A DNA stretch of 64,000 nt from Clostridiaceae bacterium. Lineage in GTDB: Bacteria > Bacillota > Clostridia > Lachnospirales > Lachnospiraceae. Within the stretch, counting starts at the first letter, position 1. Each line of letters starts with the position of its first letter. Of this stretch, positions 16,932 through 25,131 are shown one piece after another. The notes below the pieces were generated by a model. It saw nothing but the letters and a program-made list of their open reading frames with translations. It made no database searches and was not told where the DNA came from. The DNA lies in contig CABIXM010000016.1 of the NCBI GenBank assembly GCA_902362725.1, positions 867-64,866 on the forward strand. Reading direction: 5' to 3'. A program made the position numbers and the translations under genes.

Positions 16932-18215
16932 ATGTTAAAGAAAGAACTGGAGGAGAGCTACATACGTATACTGCAGAGAGAACTGGTGCCTGCATTGGGA
17001 TGTACAGAACCTATTGCGCTTGCTTATGCAGCGGCAAAGGCCTGCAAAGTACTGGGACAGTTCCCGGAAAAAATGATTGTGTATTGCAGCGGTAATGTAA
17101 TAAAAAATGTGAAAGCAGTAACGGTACCGAATTCAGGCGGAATGCGTGGAGTAGACGCAGCCTGTGTACTTGGGGCAGTAGGCGGAAATGCAGACAGAGA
17201 GTTAGAGGTTTTAGAGGATATCACAGAGGAAGACATAAAAAAGACAAGGAAGCTGTTAAAAACAGATTTCATTGAATGCAGGCTTCAGAAGGATGTGGAG
17301 AACTTATACATTGTAGCTGAGGTATATGCAAAAAATCATTCGGCAAAAGTAAAAATAGTCAACCGGCATACGTTAATTACAGAGATTGTAAAAGATGAAA
17401 AAGTAATCTATCAGATAGATATGGCAGCTGAGAACAGCAAGGAAGATTATGCAAAGCTGACGATTCGTGATATTTTGGAGTTTGCAAATACAGTAGCGAC
17501 AGATAAACTGAAGAATGTTTTGGACAGACAGATAGAGATGAATCAGGCTGTTTCCAATGAGGGAATGAAGAATCCTTACGGTGCTGAAGTAGGAAGAACC
17601 TTAATGGAAAAAGCGGATTCAAGTGTACGGACCAGAGCCTGTGCCTATGCAGCTGCAGGATCTGATGCCAGAATGGGAGGCTGTTCTCTGCCAGTGGTGA
17701 TTAATTCTGGAAGCGGTAATCAGGGAATGACAGTAAGTCTGCCAGTCATTGTATACGCAGAGTATCTTGGAAAGTCAAGAGAAGAATTATACAGAGCATT
17801 GATTGTAAGTAATCTGGTTGCAATTCATCAGAAGCATTATATAGGAAGCTTATCCGCGTTTTGCGGCGCAGTCATTGCAGCCAGCGGCGCGGGAGCGGCA
17901 ATTACCTATATGATGGAGGGTTCTTATGAAGCAGTATCAAGAACCATTGTAAATACAGTTGCGAATGTCGGGGGCATTGTATGTGATGGAGCAAAAGCAT
18001 CCTGCGCTGCTAAAATTGCCTCTGCAGTAGATGCGGCGATTTTAGCGCATAGCCTGAGTATGAAGGGACGTACGTTCCATGAAGGGGAAGGAATTATACA
18101 GGATACGGTAGAAGAAACGATACAGAGTGTCGGATATGTGGGCCGAGTGGGAATGAAAGAAACAGATCACCAGATCCTGAAAATTATGTTGAATCAGGTT
18201 CAATTTGAAAAATAA
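16932..18215 (+). CDS. L-cysteine desulfidase / UPF0597 family iron-sulfur protein
   Basis: A 427-residue member of UPF0597. Characterised relatives break L-cysteine into pyruvate, ammonia and sulfide using a 4Fe-4S cluster. The N-terminal cysteine is in ALGCTEPIA (about residue 24). Three further cysteines occur late: SAFCGAVIAASGAG and the pair in VCDGAKASC, which are seven residues apart as in the archaeal enzyme. The central NSGSGNQGM and DARMGG segments are also conserved. AGGAGGG precedes the ATG. Codon use is more AT-rich than in flanking core genes. Its neighbours are remnants of an amidohydrolase and a KdgT-like permease plus a GntR regulator, so the substrate may be a cysteine-containing compound or another amino acid derivative. 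Confidence 0.88.
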   Translation: MLKKELEESYIRILQRELVPALGCTEPIALAYAAAKACKVLGQFPEKMIVYCSGNVIKNVKAVTVPNSGGMRGVDAACVLGAVGGNADRELEVLEDITEEDIKKTRKLLKTDFIECRLQKDVENLYIVAEVYAKNHSAKVKIVNRHTLITEIVKDEKVIYQIDMAAENSKEDYAKLTIRDILEFANTVATDKLKNVLDRQIEMNQAVSNEGMKNPYGAEVGRTLMEKADSSVRTRACAYAAAGSDARMGGCSLPVVINSGSGNQGMTVSLPVIVYAEYLGKSREELYRALIVSNLVAIHQKHYIGSLSAFCGAVIAASGAGAAITYMMEGSYEAVSRTIVNTVANVGGIVCDGAKASCAAKIASAVDAAILAHSLSMKGRTFHEGEGIIQDTVEETIQSVGYVGRVGMKETDHQILKIMLNQVQFEK

Positions 18216-18218
18216 GAT

Positions 18219-18353
18219 ATGATTGGAGCATATAATCCGGAAAAGGGCTGTACATATCCGCAGCACCATGAATGCTATCAGATAGATGAGAGTATTTTAA
18301 AGCGCGGCGTGGCCATGTATGTGCAAATGGCCGTAGATTTTTTGAAACAGTAG
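18219..18353 (+). pseudogene. C-terminal remnant of an M20-family amidohydrolase
   Basis: A 44-codon open stretch (MIGAYNPEKGCTYPQHHECY ... ending RGVAMYVQMAVDFLKQ) matches in character the extreme C-terminus of M20D amino-acid amidohydrolases: a His-rich HHECYQIDE segment followed by an RGVAMYVQ-like helix. The rest of the enzyme, about 350 residues, is absent, and the fragment starts only four bases after the cysteine-desulfidase stop. It is best explained as what is left after deletion of an operon gene. Confidence 0.72.
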
Positions 18354-18401
18354 ATTTTTAATCTTCCGTTTGCTATAATCAGATAGAAAAGGAGGCTGTT
18401 T

Positions 18402-19055
18402 ATGAAAAACGAAAAGAGCCTGAAGGACACAATCTATAACGCAATACTGGAAGATATATTTTCATTGGAATATAAACCTGGAGATATTTTAAATGAAAAG
18501 GCGCTGGTTGAAAAGTATGAGTGTAGTAAATCGCCAGTCAGGGAAGCACTTTTAGAGCTGTGCAAAGACAATGTGTTGCGCAATATTCCGAGATATGGAT
18601 ATGAAGTGGTAAAACTTACAATGGATGATGTGCGTGAAATGATAGAATTCCGCTATCTTCTGGAGGCGGGAATTCTTCGCAAGCAATATTCAGATCTGAC
18701 GGAAGTTCATTTTTCTATTCTGGAAGATATAGATAAGCAGTGCAGAAAAAAAGAAAATACAATGTGGGAGCATTGGAGCTTAAACACGGAATTCCATCTG
18801 AAGCTGGTTGGATTTGGAAGAAATAATTTTGCGATGGAAGAATTGAAAAGGTGTATGGACAGATTAAAACGCGCATATACGAGATTTTGCTGGGAGCAAT
18901 ATGAGTTGGAATTGGAACTGGATACACGAAATCATGCAATGATTATACAGGCATTACGCGAGCGTGATATAGAGAAAGCGGTACAATATCTTGCAAGGGA
19001 TTTGAACGATTTTGGCGGGAAAAATTACAGGTTTATAGAGGAAAAAAATATGTAA
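18402..19055 (+). CDS. GntR-family (FCD subfamily) transcriptional regulator
   Basis: A 217-residue regulator. An N-terminal winged helix (about 5-70: TIYNAILEDIFSLEYKPGDILNE, then CSKSPVREALLEL) is followed by an all-helical FCD ligand domain (about 80-205) with the conserved metal/ligand residues in EFRYLLEAG, NTEFHLKLV and RNHAMIIQAL. FADR/FCD proteins sense small organic acids. It likely controls the cysteine-desulfidase operon upstream. AAAGGAGG precedes the ATG, and a terminator follows directly. Confidence 0.92.
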   Translation: MKNEKSLKDTIYNAILEDIFSLEYKPGDILNEKALVEKYECSKSPVREALLELCKDNVLRNIPRYGYEVVKLTMDDVREMIEFRYLLEAGILRKQYSDLTEVHFSILEDIDKQCRKKENTMWEHWSLNTEFHLKLVGFGRNNFAMEELKRCMDRLKRAYTRFCWEQYELELELDTRNHAMIIQALRERDIEKAVQYLARDLNDFGGKNYRFIEEKNM

Positions 19056-19095
19056 AAGACTGGCTGTTGAAGGCAACTTTAACAGCCAGTCTTTT
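19054..19095 (+). terminator. 15-bp hairpin terminator after the GntR gene
   Basis: A perfect stem (19054-19068 with 19081-19095) begins with AAAA and ends with TTTT; it begins at the last base of the GntR gene's stop codon. Confidence 0.85.
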
Positions 19096-19111
19096 AAAAG
19101 GATAAAGAGAG

Positions 19112-19561
19112 ATGAAAAAAAGGATAACTGCGATTCCGGGAAGCCTGATGCTGATTCCAATGGCGATATCTGCGCTCGTATGCACTTATTACCCATTTCT
19201 TAGCAGATTAAAGAGCCCGGCTTCAGAGAGTGTCGGCTGTTGAAGTGGCAGCATGTCTGAGTAGTATGAGCCCCGGTGTTTATATAGCGCTGATGAATGA
19301 AAAAGGCGATGATGTAGACAAAGCCGGTTATACATTTATAAGTTTGGTATCATTGCCGTTTATCCCTGTTTGTTTTTTGAGTATTTCAGAAGGCAGTGGA
19401 ATAGACTGGTGTCTGTCTCTGTCCCGGCAATTCTGGCGTCTGAACATATAGAATATCTGCCATATGTGGAAACTGCAACCGCTCAGATTGCGATGGTTGT
19501 ATTATTAAGTACATTTATGACACCGGTATTCGTAAAAATATTGGACTCTAAAAAAGCATAA
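19112..19561 (+). pseudogene. Decayed KdgT-like (2-keto-3-deoxygluconate permease family) transporter
   Basis: Three pieces of one permease remain in two frames. Piece one (19112-19243) starts normally with a ribosome binding site and reads MKKRITAIPGSLMLIPMAIS..., the typical KdgT N-terminus, then stops after 43 codons. Piece two, another frame from about 19240, has SSMSPGVYIALMNEKGDDVD, resembling the central SNSNGGLYLALMGQYGD-type region. Piece three, back in the first frame and ending at 19561, has YVETATAQIAMVVLLSTFMTPV, like the C-terminus. Intact members are about 320 residues, so about half the gene has been lost by internal deletions plus frameshifts. With the M20 remnant it marks a degrading catabolic operon. 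Confidence 0.75.
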
Positions 19562-19601
19562 GAAATTTATAACTGTTCACATATTTTTAAGATTTATTTT
19601 C

Positions 19602-19666
19602 TTGACAATCCATAACAATCGTAATAACATATAGGATACTATATAGGACACTATATAGTATCCTAT
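19602..19666 (+). promoter_or_regulatory. Promoter and 36-base operator palindrome of the MarR/ABC operon
   Basis: TTGACA (19602-19607), 17 bases, then TAACAT (19625-19630). Immediately downstream is a perfect inverted repeat with 16-base arms (19631-19646 and 19651-19666) around GACA; each arm contains AGGATACTATATAG. It covers the expected transcription start. A MarR protein binding here would block the operon it belongs to. Confidence 0.85.
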
Positions 19667-19702
19667 TTATTATGAAAAAATTCGCAGAAGGAGGATCAAC
19701 CA

Positions 19703-20200
19703 ATGAGGAGGGGGCCCAGCCCAATCAGCAAGCGGATTCGGATTATCAACAACAAGTTCCGCAAGCTGTGGGATAAAAATCTTCTGAAATACAACCTGAC
19801 CGGCGTGCAGATGGAAATACTCTGCTACCTGAAATGCAATCCGGACAAGGAAATCCATCAGCGGGAGATCGAGTACTGGTTCCAGTTGAAAAACCCGACG
19901 GTGACCGGTATCCTGAACCGGCTGGAGGAAAAAGGCTATATCACCAGGCGGCGCAATCCGGCTGACGGCAGATACCGGATCATTGAAGTGACGGAAAAAG
20001 GCAATCAGGTCATGGAGGATATGGGAGAGGGAGCCAGAAATCTGGACGAACGAATCTACGCCTGTATGACGGACGAGGAACAGGCAAAGCTTCTGGAGCT
20101 TCTGGATCGGATTTTGGCGACTATGACGGAAAATGATGGAACAGAAGAACAGTTAGAGCAGCATAGAGAAAGAATCACACAAGGAGGACACACATGCTGA
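19703..20200 (+). CDS. MarR-family transcriptional regulator
   Basis: A 165-residue winged-helix regulator. The DNA-binding domain spans about 28-110: GVQMEILCYLKCN, helix-turn-helix around LKNPTVTGILNRLEEKGYI, and wing TRRRNPADGRYRIIEVTEKG. MarR proteins repress efflux or stress genes and release DNA when a small ligand binds. AAGGAGG precedes the ATG. It overlaps the first ABC exporter gene by seven bases, and a near-perfect operator lies at 19631-19666, so autorepression of the whole exporter operon is very likely. Confidence 0.94.
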   Translation: MRRGPSPISKRIRIINNKFRKLWDKNLLKYNLTGVQMEILCYLKCNPDKEIHQREIEYWFQLKNPTVTGILNRLEEKGYITRRRNPADGRYRIIEVTEKGNQVMEDMGEGARNLDERIYACMTDEEQAKLLELLDRILATMTENDGTEEQLEQHRERITQGGHTC

Positions 20201-21939
20201 AGACATTAAAGGCCTATATAGGCGAGTACAAAAAGACGGCCATCTCAGCGCCGATTTTTATTGTCTTCGAGGTTATCTTTGAGATGATCATTCCGCTTCT
20301 GATGGCGGCTATCATCGACAACGGACTTGAGACAGGCAACATGAAATATGTAATCACGATGGGACTGGTGATGCTTCTGGTATCCTTTGCGTCCCTGTTC
20401 TGTGGATCCATGGCGGCGAAGCAGGCGGCCATCGCGTCTACCGGATTTGCGAAAAATGTAAGAGAGGGAATGTACAATCATATCCAGGAATTTTCCTTCT
20501 CCAATATCGACCATTTCTCTACCGCGGGACTGGTTACGCGTCTGACCACCGATGTAACGAATGTACAGAACGCGTTCCAGATGATGATGCGTATGCTGAT
20601 GCGCGCGCCGGTCATGCTGGTTACGGCCATGACGATGACCTTTATCATCAACGCCAGACTGTCCTGTGTATATCTGGTGGCGCTGGTATTCTTAGGAATC
20701 GTCATTGCCTTCCTGATGGGCCGCGTAGGAAAATATTTCCGTGAAATGTTCGACAAATACGACGCCCTGAACGCGGATATCCAGGAAAATCTGACCGGTA
20801 TTCGGGTAGTCAAGGCGTACGTGCGTGAGGAGCATGAGAAGCAGAAGTTCGGCAAGGCCTCCGAGGCCGTATACCGCTGCGCGGTTCGGGCCCAGAAGCT
20901 GATGGTCAGCATGATGCCCACCATGCAGTTTACGGTTTACGCCTGTATCATCGCGGTGTCCTGGCTGGGCGCCAGAACCATCGTGGCGGGCAATATGACC
21001 ACTGGCCAGCTGATGAGTCTCTTTACTTATACGATGAATATCATGATGAGCCTGATGTTCATCGCCATGGTAGCCGTTATGCTGACCATGGCTAAATCCT
21101 CCGCAGAGCGTATCTGCGAGGTCTTAAATGAAAAGAGCAGCCTGACCAATAAGGAGCAGGCCGTCACAGAGGTTCCCGATGGCTCCATTACCTTTGACAA
21201 CGTATCCTTCAGCTACCGGAACGACGAGGGGAACCTGAATCTGGATCATATCAATCTGGAAATCAAATCCGGCGAGACCGTAGGGATCCTGGGCGGCACC
21301 GGAAGCGCCAAGTCTACGCTGGTACAGCTGATCCCAAGATTGTATGACGTAACAGGAGGAAGCGTCCGGGTAGGCGGCATCGACGTCCGGGATTATGACC
21401 TGGATTCCCTCCGGAATCAGGTGTCCATGGTGCTTCAGAAGAATGTGCTGTTTTCCGGCACCATCAAGGAAAACCTGCGCTGGGGCGATAAGGACGCCAG
21501 CGATGAGGAGCTGATCCGTGTCTGTAAGCTGGCCTGCGCCGATGAATTTATCCAGCGCTTCCCGGAGCAGTATGACACCTGGATTGAGCAGGGCGGCAGC
21601 AATGTGTCCGGCGGACAGAAACAGCGTCTCTGTATCGCCAGAGCCCTGTTAAAGAAGCCGAGAATCCTGATTCTGGACGATTCCACCAGCGCGGTGGATA
21701 CCCATACGGATGCCATGATCCGGAAGGCCTTCCGGGAGGAGATTCCCGATACCACCAAGATCATCATTGCCCAGCGTATCTCTTCCGTACAGGATTCGGA
21801 TAAGATTATCGTGCTGGACGACGGTGCGGTTAGCGGTGTCGGAACCCATGCGGAATTATTGAAAAATAACGCAATCTACCGGGAAGTATACGAATCCCAG
21901 CAGAAGCCCACAGACAGCGAAGGAGGTGACGCAGAATGA
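20194..21939 (+). CDS. ABC exporter half-transporter (degenerate-site subunit)
   Basis: A 581-residue type-IV ABC half-transporter: six membrane helices in the first about 310 residues, then a nucleotide-binding domain. Its motifs are unusual: Walker A reads GGTGSAKST (Ala in place of the second-last Gly), and Walker B ends ILILDDSTSAVD, with Asp where the catalytic Glu should be. The signature NVSGGQKQR is intact. The partner encoded next has normal motifs. This is the pattern of heterodimeric exporters such as BmrC/BmrD or TM287/288, with one degenerate and one active ATP site. Substrate is probably a drug or peptide; MarR control supports efflux. Confidence 0.93.
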   Translation: MLKTLKAYIGEYKKTAISAPIFIVFEVIFEMIIPLLMAAIIDNGLETGNMKYVITMGLVMLLVSFASLFCGSMAAKQAAIASTGFAKNVREGMYNHIQEFSFSNIDHFSTAGLVTRLTTDVTNVQNAFQMMMRMLMRAPVMLVTAMTMTFIINARLSCVYLVALVFLGIVIAFLMGRVGKYFREMFDKYDALNADIQENLTGIRVVKAYVREEHEKQKFGKASEAVYRCAVRAQKLMVSMMPTMQFTVYACIIAVSWLGARTIVAGNMTTGQLMSLFTYTMNIMMSLMFIAMVAVMLTMAKSSAERICEVLNEKSSLTNKEQAVTEVPDGSITFDNVSFSYRNDEGNLNLDHINLEIKSGETVGILGGTGSAKSTLVQLIPRLYDVTGGSVRVGGIDVRDYDLDSLRNQVSMVLQKNVLFSGTIKENLRWGDKDASDEELIRVCKLACADEFIQRFPEQYDTWIEQGGSNVSGGQKQRLCIARALLKKPRILILDDSTSAVDTHTDAMIRKAFREEIPDTTKIIIAQRISSVQDSDKIIVLDDGAVSGVGTHAELLKNNAIYREVYESQQKPTDSEGGDAE

Positions 21940-23855
21940 GCAACAGCAAAAGACCTGGAGGTCCCGGAGGACCCAGAGGCATGAGAAAAGGCCCCAAGGC
22001 GAAAAACCCCATGAAGACGCTGAAGCGGATCTTCGCGATCATCGTAAAGGGTTATCCGATTCAGTGCGTACTGGTTATCATCGGTATCGTAGTCGGAGTA
22101 CTGGCCAACGTATACGGCAGCTTATTTCTGCAGTCTCTGATCGATGACTATATCACACCCCTGGTGGGAAGCTCCGCACCGGATTTCACGCCGCTTTTGA
22201 AGGCACTGGCCACCATGGCAGTGATTTATCTGGTGGGCGTAGTCTCCAACTATCTGTACAACCGCCTGATGATTTACATTTCCGAGGGCAGCCTGAAAAA
22301 AGTAAGGGACGGACTGTTCGACCACATGGAGACCCTGACGATCCCGTATTTTGACACCCATACCCACGGAGACCTGATGAGTATCTACACCAATGATACA
22401 GATACCCTGCGCCAGATGATCAGCCAGAGTATCCCGCAGCTGCTGTCCTCCGCCATTACCATCGTCAGCGTATTCGCGTCCATGGTATACTTAAGCCCGA
22501 TTCTGACCCTGATGATCATTGCCATGGTATTCGTCATGACAAATGTCATCAAGAAAATCGGCGGCCAGTCTGGCCGGTACTTTATGGCGCAGCAGCAGGA
22601 TCTGGGTAAAGTCAACGGCTACATCGAGGAAATGATGGACGGCCAGAAGGTGGTAAAGGTCTTCTGCCATGAAGAAGAAGCGAAAGAAAAATTCAAGGAG
22701 CTGAACGACAAGCTCTTCGACAGCGCCAGCAACGCGAACATCTACGCCAACGTGCTGATGCCGGTAATGGGAAATATTGGAAATATCAATTATGTACTGA
22801 CCACCATCGTAGGCTCTCTGCTGGCTATCGGCGGGATCGGCGGCCTGACTCTGGGCGGTCTTGCCTCCTTCCTGCAGCTGACAAGAAGCTTCAATCAGCC
22901 GATTGCGCAGATTGCCCAGCAGTTCAACTCTATCATTATGGCCCTGGCAGGCGCGGAGCGAATCTTCAACCTGATGGATGAGCCCTCTGAGCAGGACGGC
23001 GGTTATGTAACCCTGGTCAATGCCCGCTATGAGGGTGACAAGCTGGTGGAGGTGCCGGAGCGTACCGGTATCTGGGCCTGGAAGCATCCCCATCATGACG
23101 GTACCATCACATACACGGAGCTGAAGGGCGACGTAGTCATGGACGGGGTAGACTTCGGTTATACACCGGAAAAAACCGTACTTCACGACATTAAGCTCTA
23201 CGCGAAGCCCGGACAGAAGGTGGCCTTTGTAGGCGCTACCGGAGCCGGAAAAACGACCATTACCAACCTGATTAACCGGTTTTACGATATTCAGGACGGA
23301 AAGATCCGTTACGACGGTATCAACATCAATAAGATTAAGAAGCAGGATCTGCGCCGTTCCCTGGGTATGGTACTTCAGGACAGCCATCTGTTCACCGGCA
23401 CCGTAGCCGACAATATCCGGTACGGCAAGCTGGACGCCACCGACAGCGAGGTCAAGGGCGCAGCCATGCTGGCAGGAGCAGACAGCTTTATCAGGCACCT
23501 GCCCCAGGGCTATGATACCATGCTTACCGGAGACGGCGGCAACCTGTCCCAGGGACAGCGTCAGCTTCTGACGATAGCCCGGGCAGCCATTGCAGATCCG
23601 CCTGTTCTGATTCTGGATGAGGCGACCTCCAGTATCGATACCCGTACAGAGGCCATCGTACAGCGGGGTATGGACAGCCTGATGGAGGGCCGTACCGTAT
23701 TTGTTATTGCCCACCGTCTGTCTACGGTCCAGAATTCAGATGTCATCATGGTGCTGGATCAGGGCCGAATTATCGAGCGGGGCAGCCACGAGGAGCTGAT
23801 TGCCCAGAAGGGTAAATATTATCAGCTCTATACCGGAGCCTTTGAACTCTCATAA
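21936..23855 (+). CDS. ABC exporter half-transporter (consensus-site subunit)
   Basis: A 639-residue ABC half-transporter, partner of the preceding gene, whose stop it overlaps by four bases. A Pro/Gly/Arg-rich cytoplasmic N-terminus (about 1-30) precedes six membrane segments. The nucleotide-binding domain has a canonical Walker A (GATGAGKTT), Q-loop in VLQDSHLFTGT, and Walker B with catalytic Glu (VLILDEATSSID). The signature is NLSQGQRQL. An inserted segment of about 40 residues between membrane and ATPase domains (ERTGIWAWKHPHHDG region) is common in this clostridial subfamily. AGGAGG precedes the start. Confidence 0.94.
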   Translation: MSNSKRPGGPGGPRGMRKGPKAKNPMKTLKRIFAIIVKGYPIQCVLVIIGIVVGVLANVYGSLFLQSLIDDYITPLVGSSAPDFTPLLKALATMAVIYLVGVVSNYLYNRLMIYISEGSLKKVRDGLFDHMETLTIPYFDTHTHGDLMSIYTNDTDTLRQMISQSIPQLLSSAITIVSVFASMVYLSPILTLMIIAMVFVMTNVIKKIGGQSGRYFMAQQQDLGKVNGYIEEMMDGQKVVKVFCHEEEAKEKFKELNDKLFDSASNANIYANVLMPVMGNIGNINYVLTTIVGSLLAIGGIGGLTLGGLASFLQLTRSFNQPIAQIAQQFNSIIMALAGAERIFNLMDEPSEQDGGYVTLVNARYEGDKLVEVPERTGIWAWKHPHHDGTITYTELKGDVVMDGVDFGYTPEKTVLHDIKLYAKPGQKVAFVGATGAGKTTITNLINRFYDIQDGKIRYDGININKIKKQDLRRSLGMVLQDSHLFTGTVADNIRYGKLDATDSEVKGAAMLAGADSFIRHLPQGYDTMLTGDGGNLSQGQRQLLTIARAAIADPPVLILDEATSSIDTRTEAIVQRGMDSLMEGRTVFVIAHRLSTVQNSDVIMVLDQGRIIERGSHEELIAQKGKYYQLYTGAFELS

Positions 23856-23873
23856 CCTTAATCTCGAAAACCA

Positions 23874-24012
23874 GCTCTGTGGGGTTCGAAAAATCAGGGT
23901 GTCCGGCTTTTCGCGGATTGTGTGTGTCTGGGGCGAACAGGCTTGCCTGTCCGTTCCAGACATACATTGTCTGTGAAACGTCCGAACACACGATTTTTGA
24001 ACCTCGCAGAGC
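23874..24012. repeat. Long imperfect inverted repeat (possible structured RNA or miniature element)
   Basis: Bases 23874-23906 (GCTCTGTGGGGTTCGAAAAA onwards) pair imperfectly with 23980-24012, and an inner dyad pairs TGTCTGG with CCAGACA around 23928-23968. The whole can fold into one long hairpin of about 139 bases. It fills the gap between the ABC operon and the zinc-ribbon gene. Function is unknown; a terminator, a mobile palindromic element or a structured leader are all possible. Confidence 0.5.
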
Positions 24013-24034
24013 GTCCGTCTTAAAAGGAGCTTTT

Positions 24035-24430
24035 ATGCGAGAAAAATTTCAACATTTTATGCAGGGACGCTACGGCGCCGACCAGCTGTCCCGGTTTCTG
24101 ACTGCCATCGGCCTGGTTCTGATTATTCTGAACCTGTTTGTCCACAGCAATGCGATCGTCTATCTGGTAATGGCTCTGCTTGTTTACTGCTATTACCGGA
24201 TGTTTTCCAGGGATTATAACCGCCGTTACGCGGAAAATCAGAAATTCCTGACCTGGCAGAACAAAATAAAATACAAAGTAAATAACTGGAAAAGAAACCT
24301 GGCCGACCGAAAAACCCACCATATCTACAAGTGTCCCAGCTGTGGTCAAAAGATCCGTGTCCCCAAGGGCAAAGGCAAAATCATCGTAACCTGCCCCAAA
24401 TGCCGGACGGAATTTCAGAAAAAAAGCTAA
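24035..24430 (+). CDS. Small membrane protein with C-terminal zinc ribbon
   Basis: A 131-residue protein with two hydrophobic segments (about 20-36 and 40-55), a basic helical linker, and a C-terminal zinc ribbon: CPSCGQKIRVPKGKGKI then CPKCRTEF (two Cys pairs near residues 101-104 and 120-123). Function is unknown; such ribbons are common in small clostridial membrane proteins. ATG 24035 follows AAAGGAG and is preferred over longer in-frame starts that run into the upstream inverted repeat. A terminator follows the stop closely. Confidence 0.8.
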   Translation: MREKFQHFMQGRYGADQLSRFLTAIGLVLIILNLFVHSNAIVYLVMALLVYCYYRMFSRDYNRRYAENQKFLTWQNKIKYKVNNWKRNLADRKTHHIYKCPSCGQKIRVPKGKGKIIVTCPKCRTEFQKKS

Positions 24431-24435
24431 AACCC

Positions 24436-24486
24436 AAAAAGCAATGCAGTCTGTAAAAAGATTACATTGCTTTTTTAATAGAACAA
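24436..24486 (+). terminator. Hairpin terminator after the zinc-ribbon gene
   Basis: AAAAAGCAATG (24436-24446) pairs with CATTGCTTTTT (24475-24485), followed by T. Confidence 0.85.
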
Positions 24487-24590
24487 AGTGGAAAAATAAC
24501 ATTTCCCTGTGTATAAAAAAATCAGGAACCGCTCATAATGTGGATAGAAACGGATACCGTCCAGCGACGGCAGAAAGGAGATTCTATATT

Positions 24591-24929
24591 ATGAAGAGGT
24601 TCAGAAAATACACAGCAGGACTGTTGCTGCTTGTACTGGTCCTGGGCGTAAGCGCCTGTGGCAATTCCGACAACAACGGAGGCACCAACAAGCCGAACAC
24701 CGAAAACAACGGAACAACCAATGATGGAGCCAATACGAACGGCACTACGAACAATGGCAACATCGTAGACGACGCCGTAGACGGCGCAGGAGACGCAGTG
24801 GAAGACGTAGGCGACGGCATCATGAACGGTGTGGACGACGTGGTAGACGGCACAGAAAATGTGGTGGACGATATGACGAATGGGACAACGAACACCAATA
24901 ACGGCACCACAAACCAGACCACTCGTTAA
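24591..24929 (+). CDS. Low-complexity lipoprotein
   Basis: A 112-residue secreted lipoprotein. The signal peptide ends in the lipobox LGVSAC (Cys about residue 23). The mature part is low complexity: Asn/Thr/Gly-rich flanks and a centre of degenerate VDDAVDG, VEDVGDG, VDDVVDG and VVDDM repeats with acidic residues. It probably forms a flexible or helical surface linker; no enzymatic domain can be seen. AAAGGAG precedes ATG 24591. It stands alone with its own terminator. Confidence 0.78.
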   Translation: MKRFRKYTAGLLLLVLVLGVSACGNSDNNGGTNKPNTENNGTTNDGANTNGTTNNGNIVDDAVDGAGDAVEDVGDGIMNGVDDVVDGTENVVDDMTNGTTNTNNGTTNQTTR

Positions 24930-24950
24930 GCCTGAAAAGAAAGCAAAAAG

Positions 24951-24992
24951 CAATGCCCTGCAGATCGAGATGGATTTGCAGGGCAATTTTAT
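24951..24992 (+). terminator. Hairpin terminator after the lipoprotein gene
   Basis: GCCCTGCA (24955-24962) pairs with TGCAGGGC (24977-24984), followed by AATTTT. Confidence 0.75.
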
Positions 24993-25035
24993 GGGAAAAC
25001 CCGGTCTGACGGTGAGATTCTTTAAGATTCCTGTC

Positions 25036-25064
25036 TTGCAGACCAGGCCAAAATGCGCTATACT
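25036..25064 (+). promoter_or_regulatory. Promoter of asnS
   Basis: TTGCAG (25036-25041), 17 bases, TATACT (25059-25064). I see no T-box in the short leader before the start codon. Confidence 0.7.
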
Positions 25065-25131
25065 ATAAGCTAAATCGGCGCGCGGGAAAGGCGCCGGAAG
25101 CAAGAGAAAGAAAAGGATAGGGATAAAGAAC

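Noticed and set aside
22491..23714. Minus-strand frame opposite the second ABC exporter gene
   Set aside because: Antisense shadow with low-information composition.
25065..25131. T-box leader before asnS
   Set aside because: The leader is only about 60 bases and lacks the T-box core and specifier stem.
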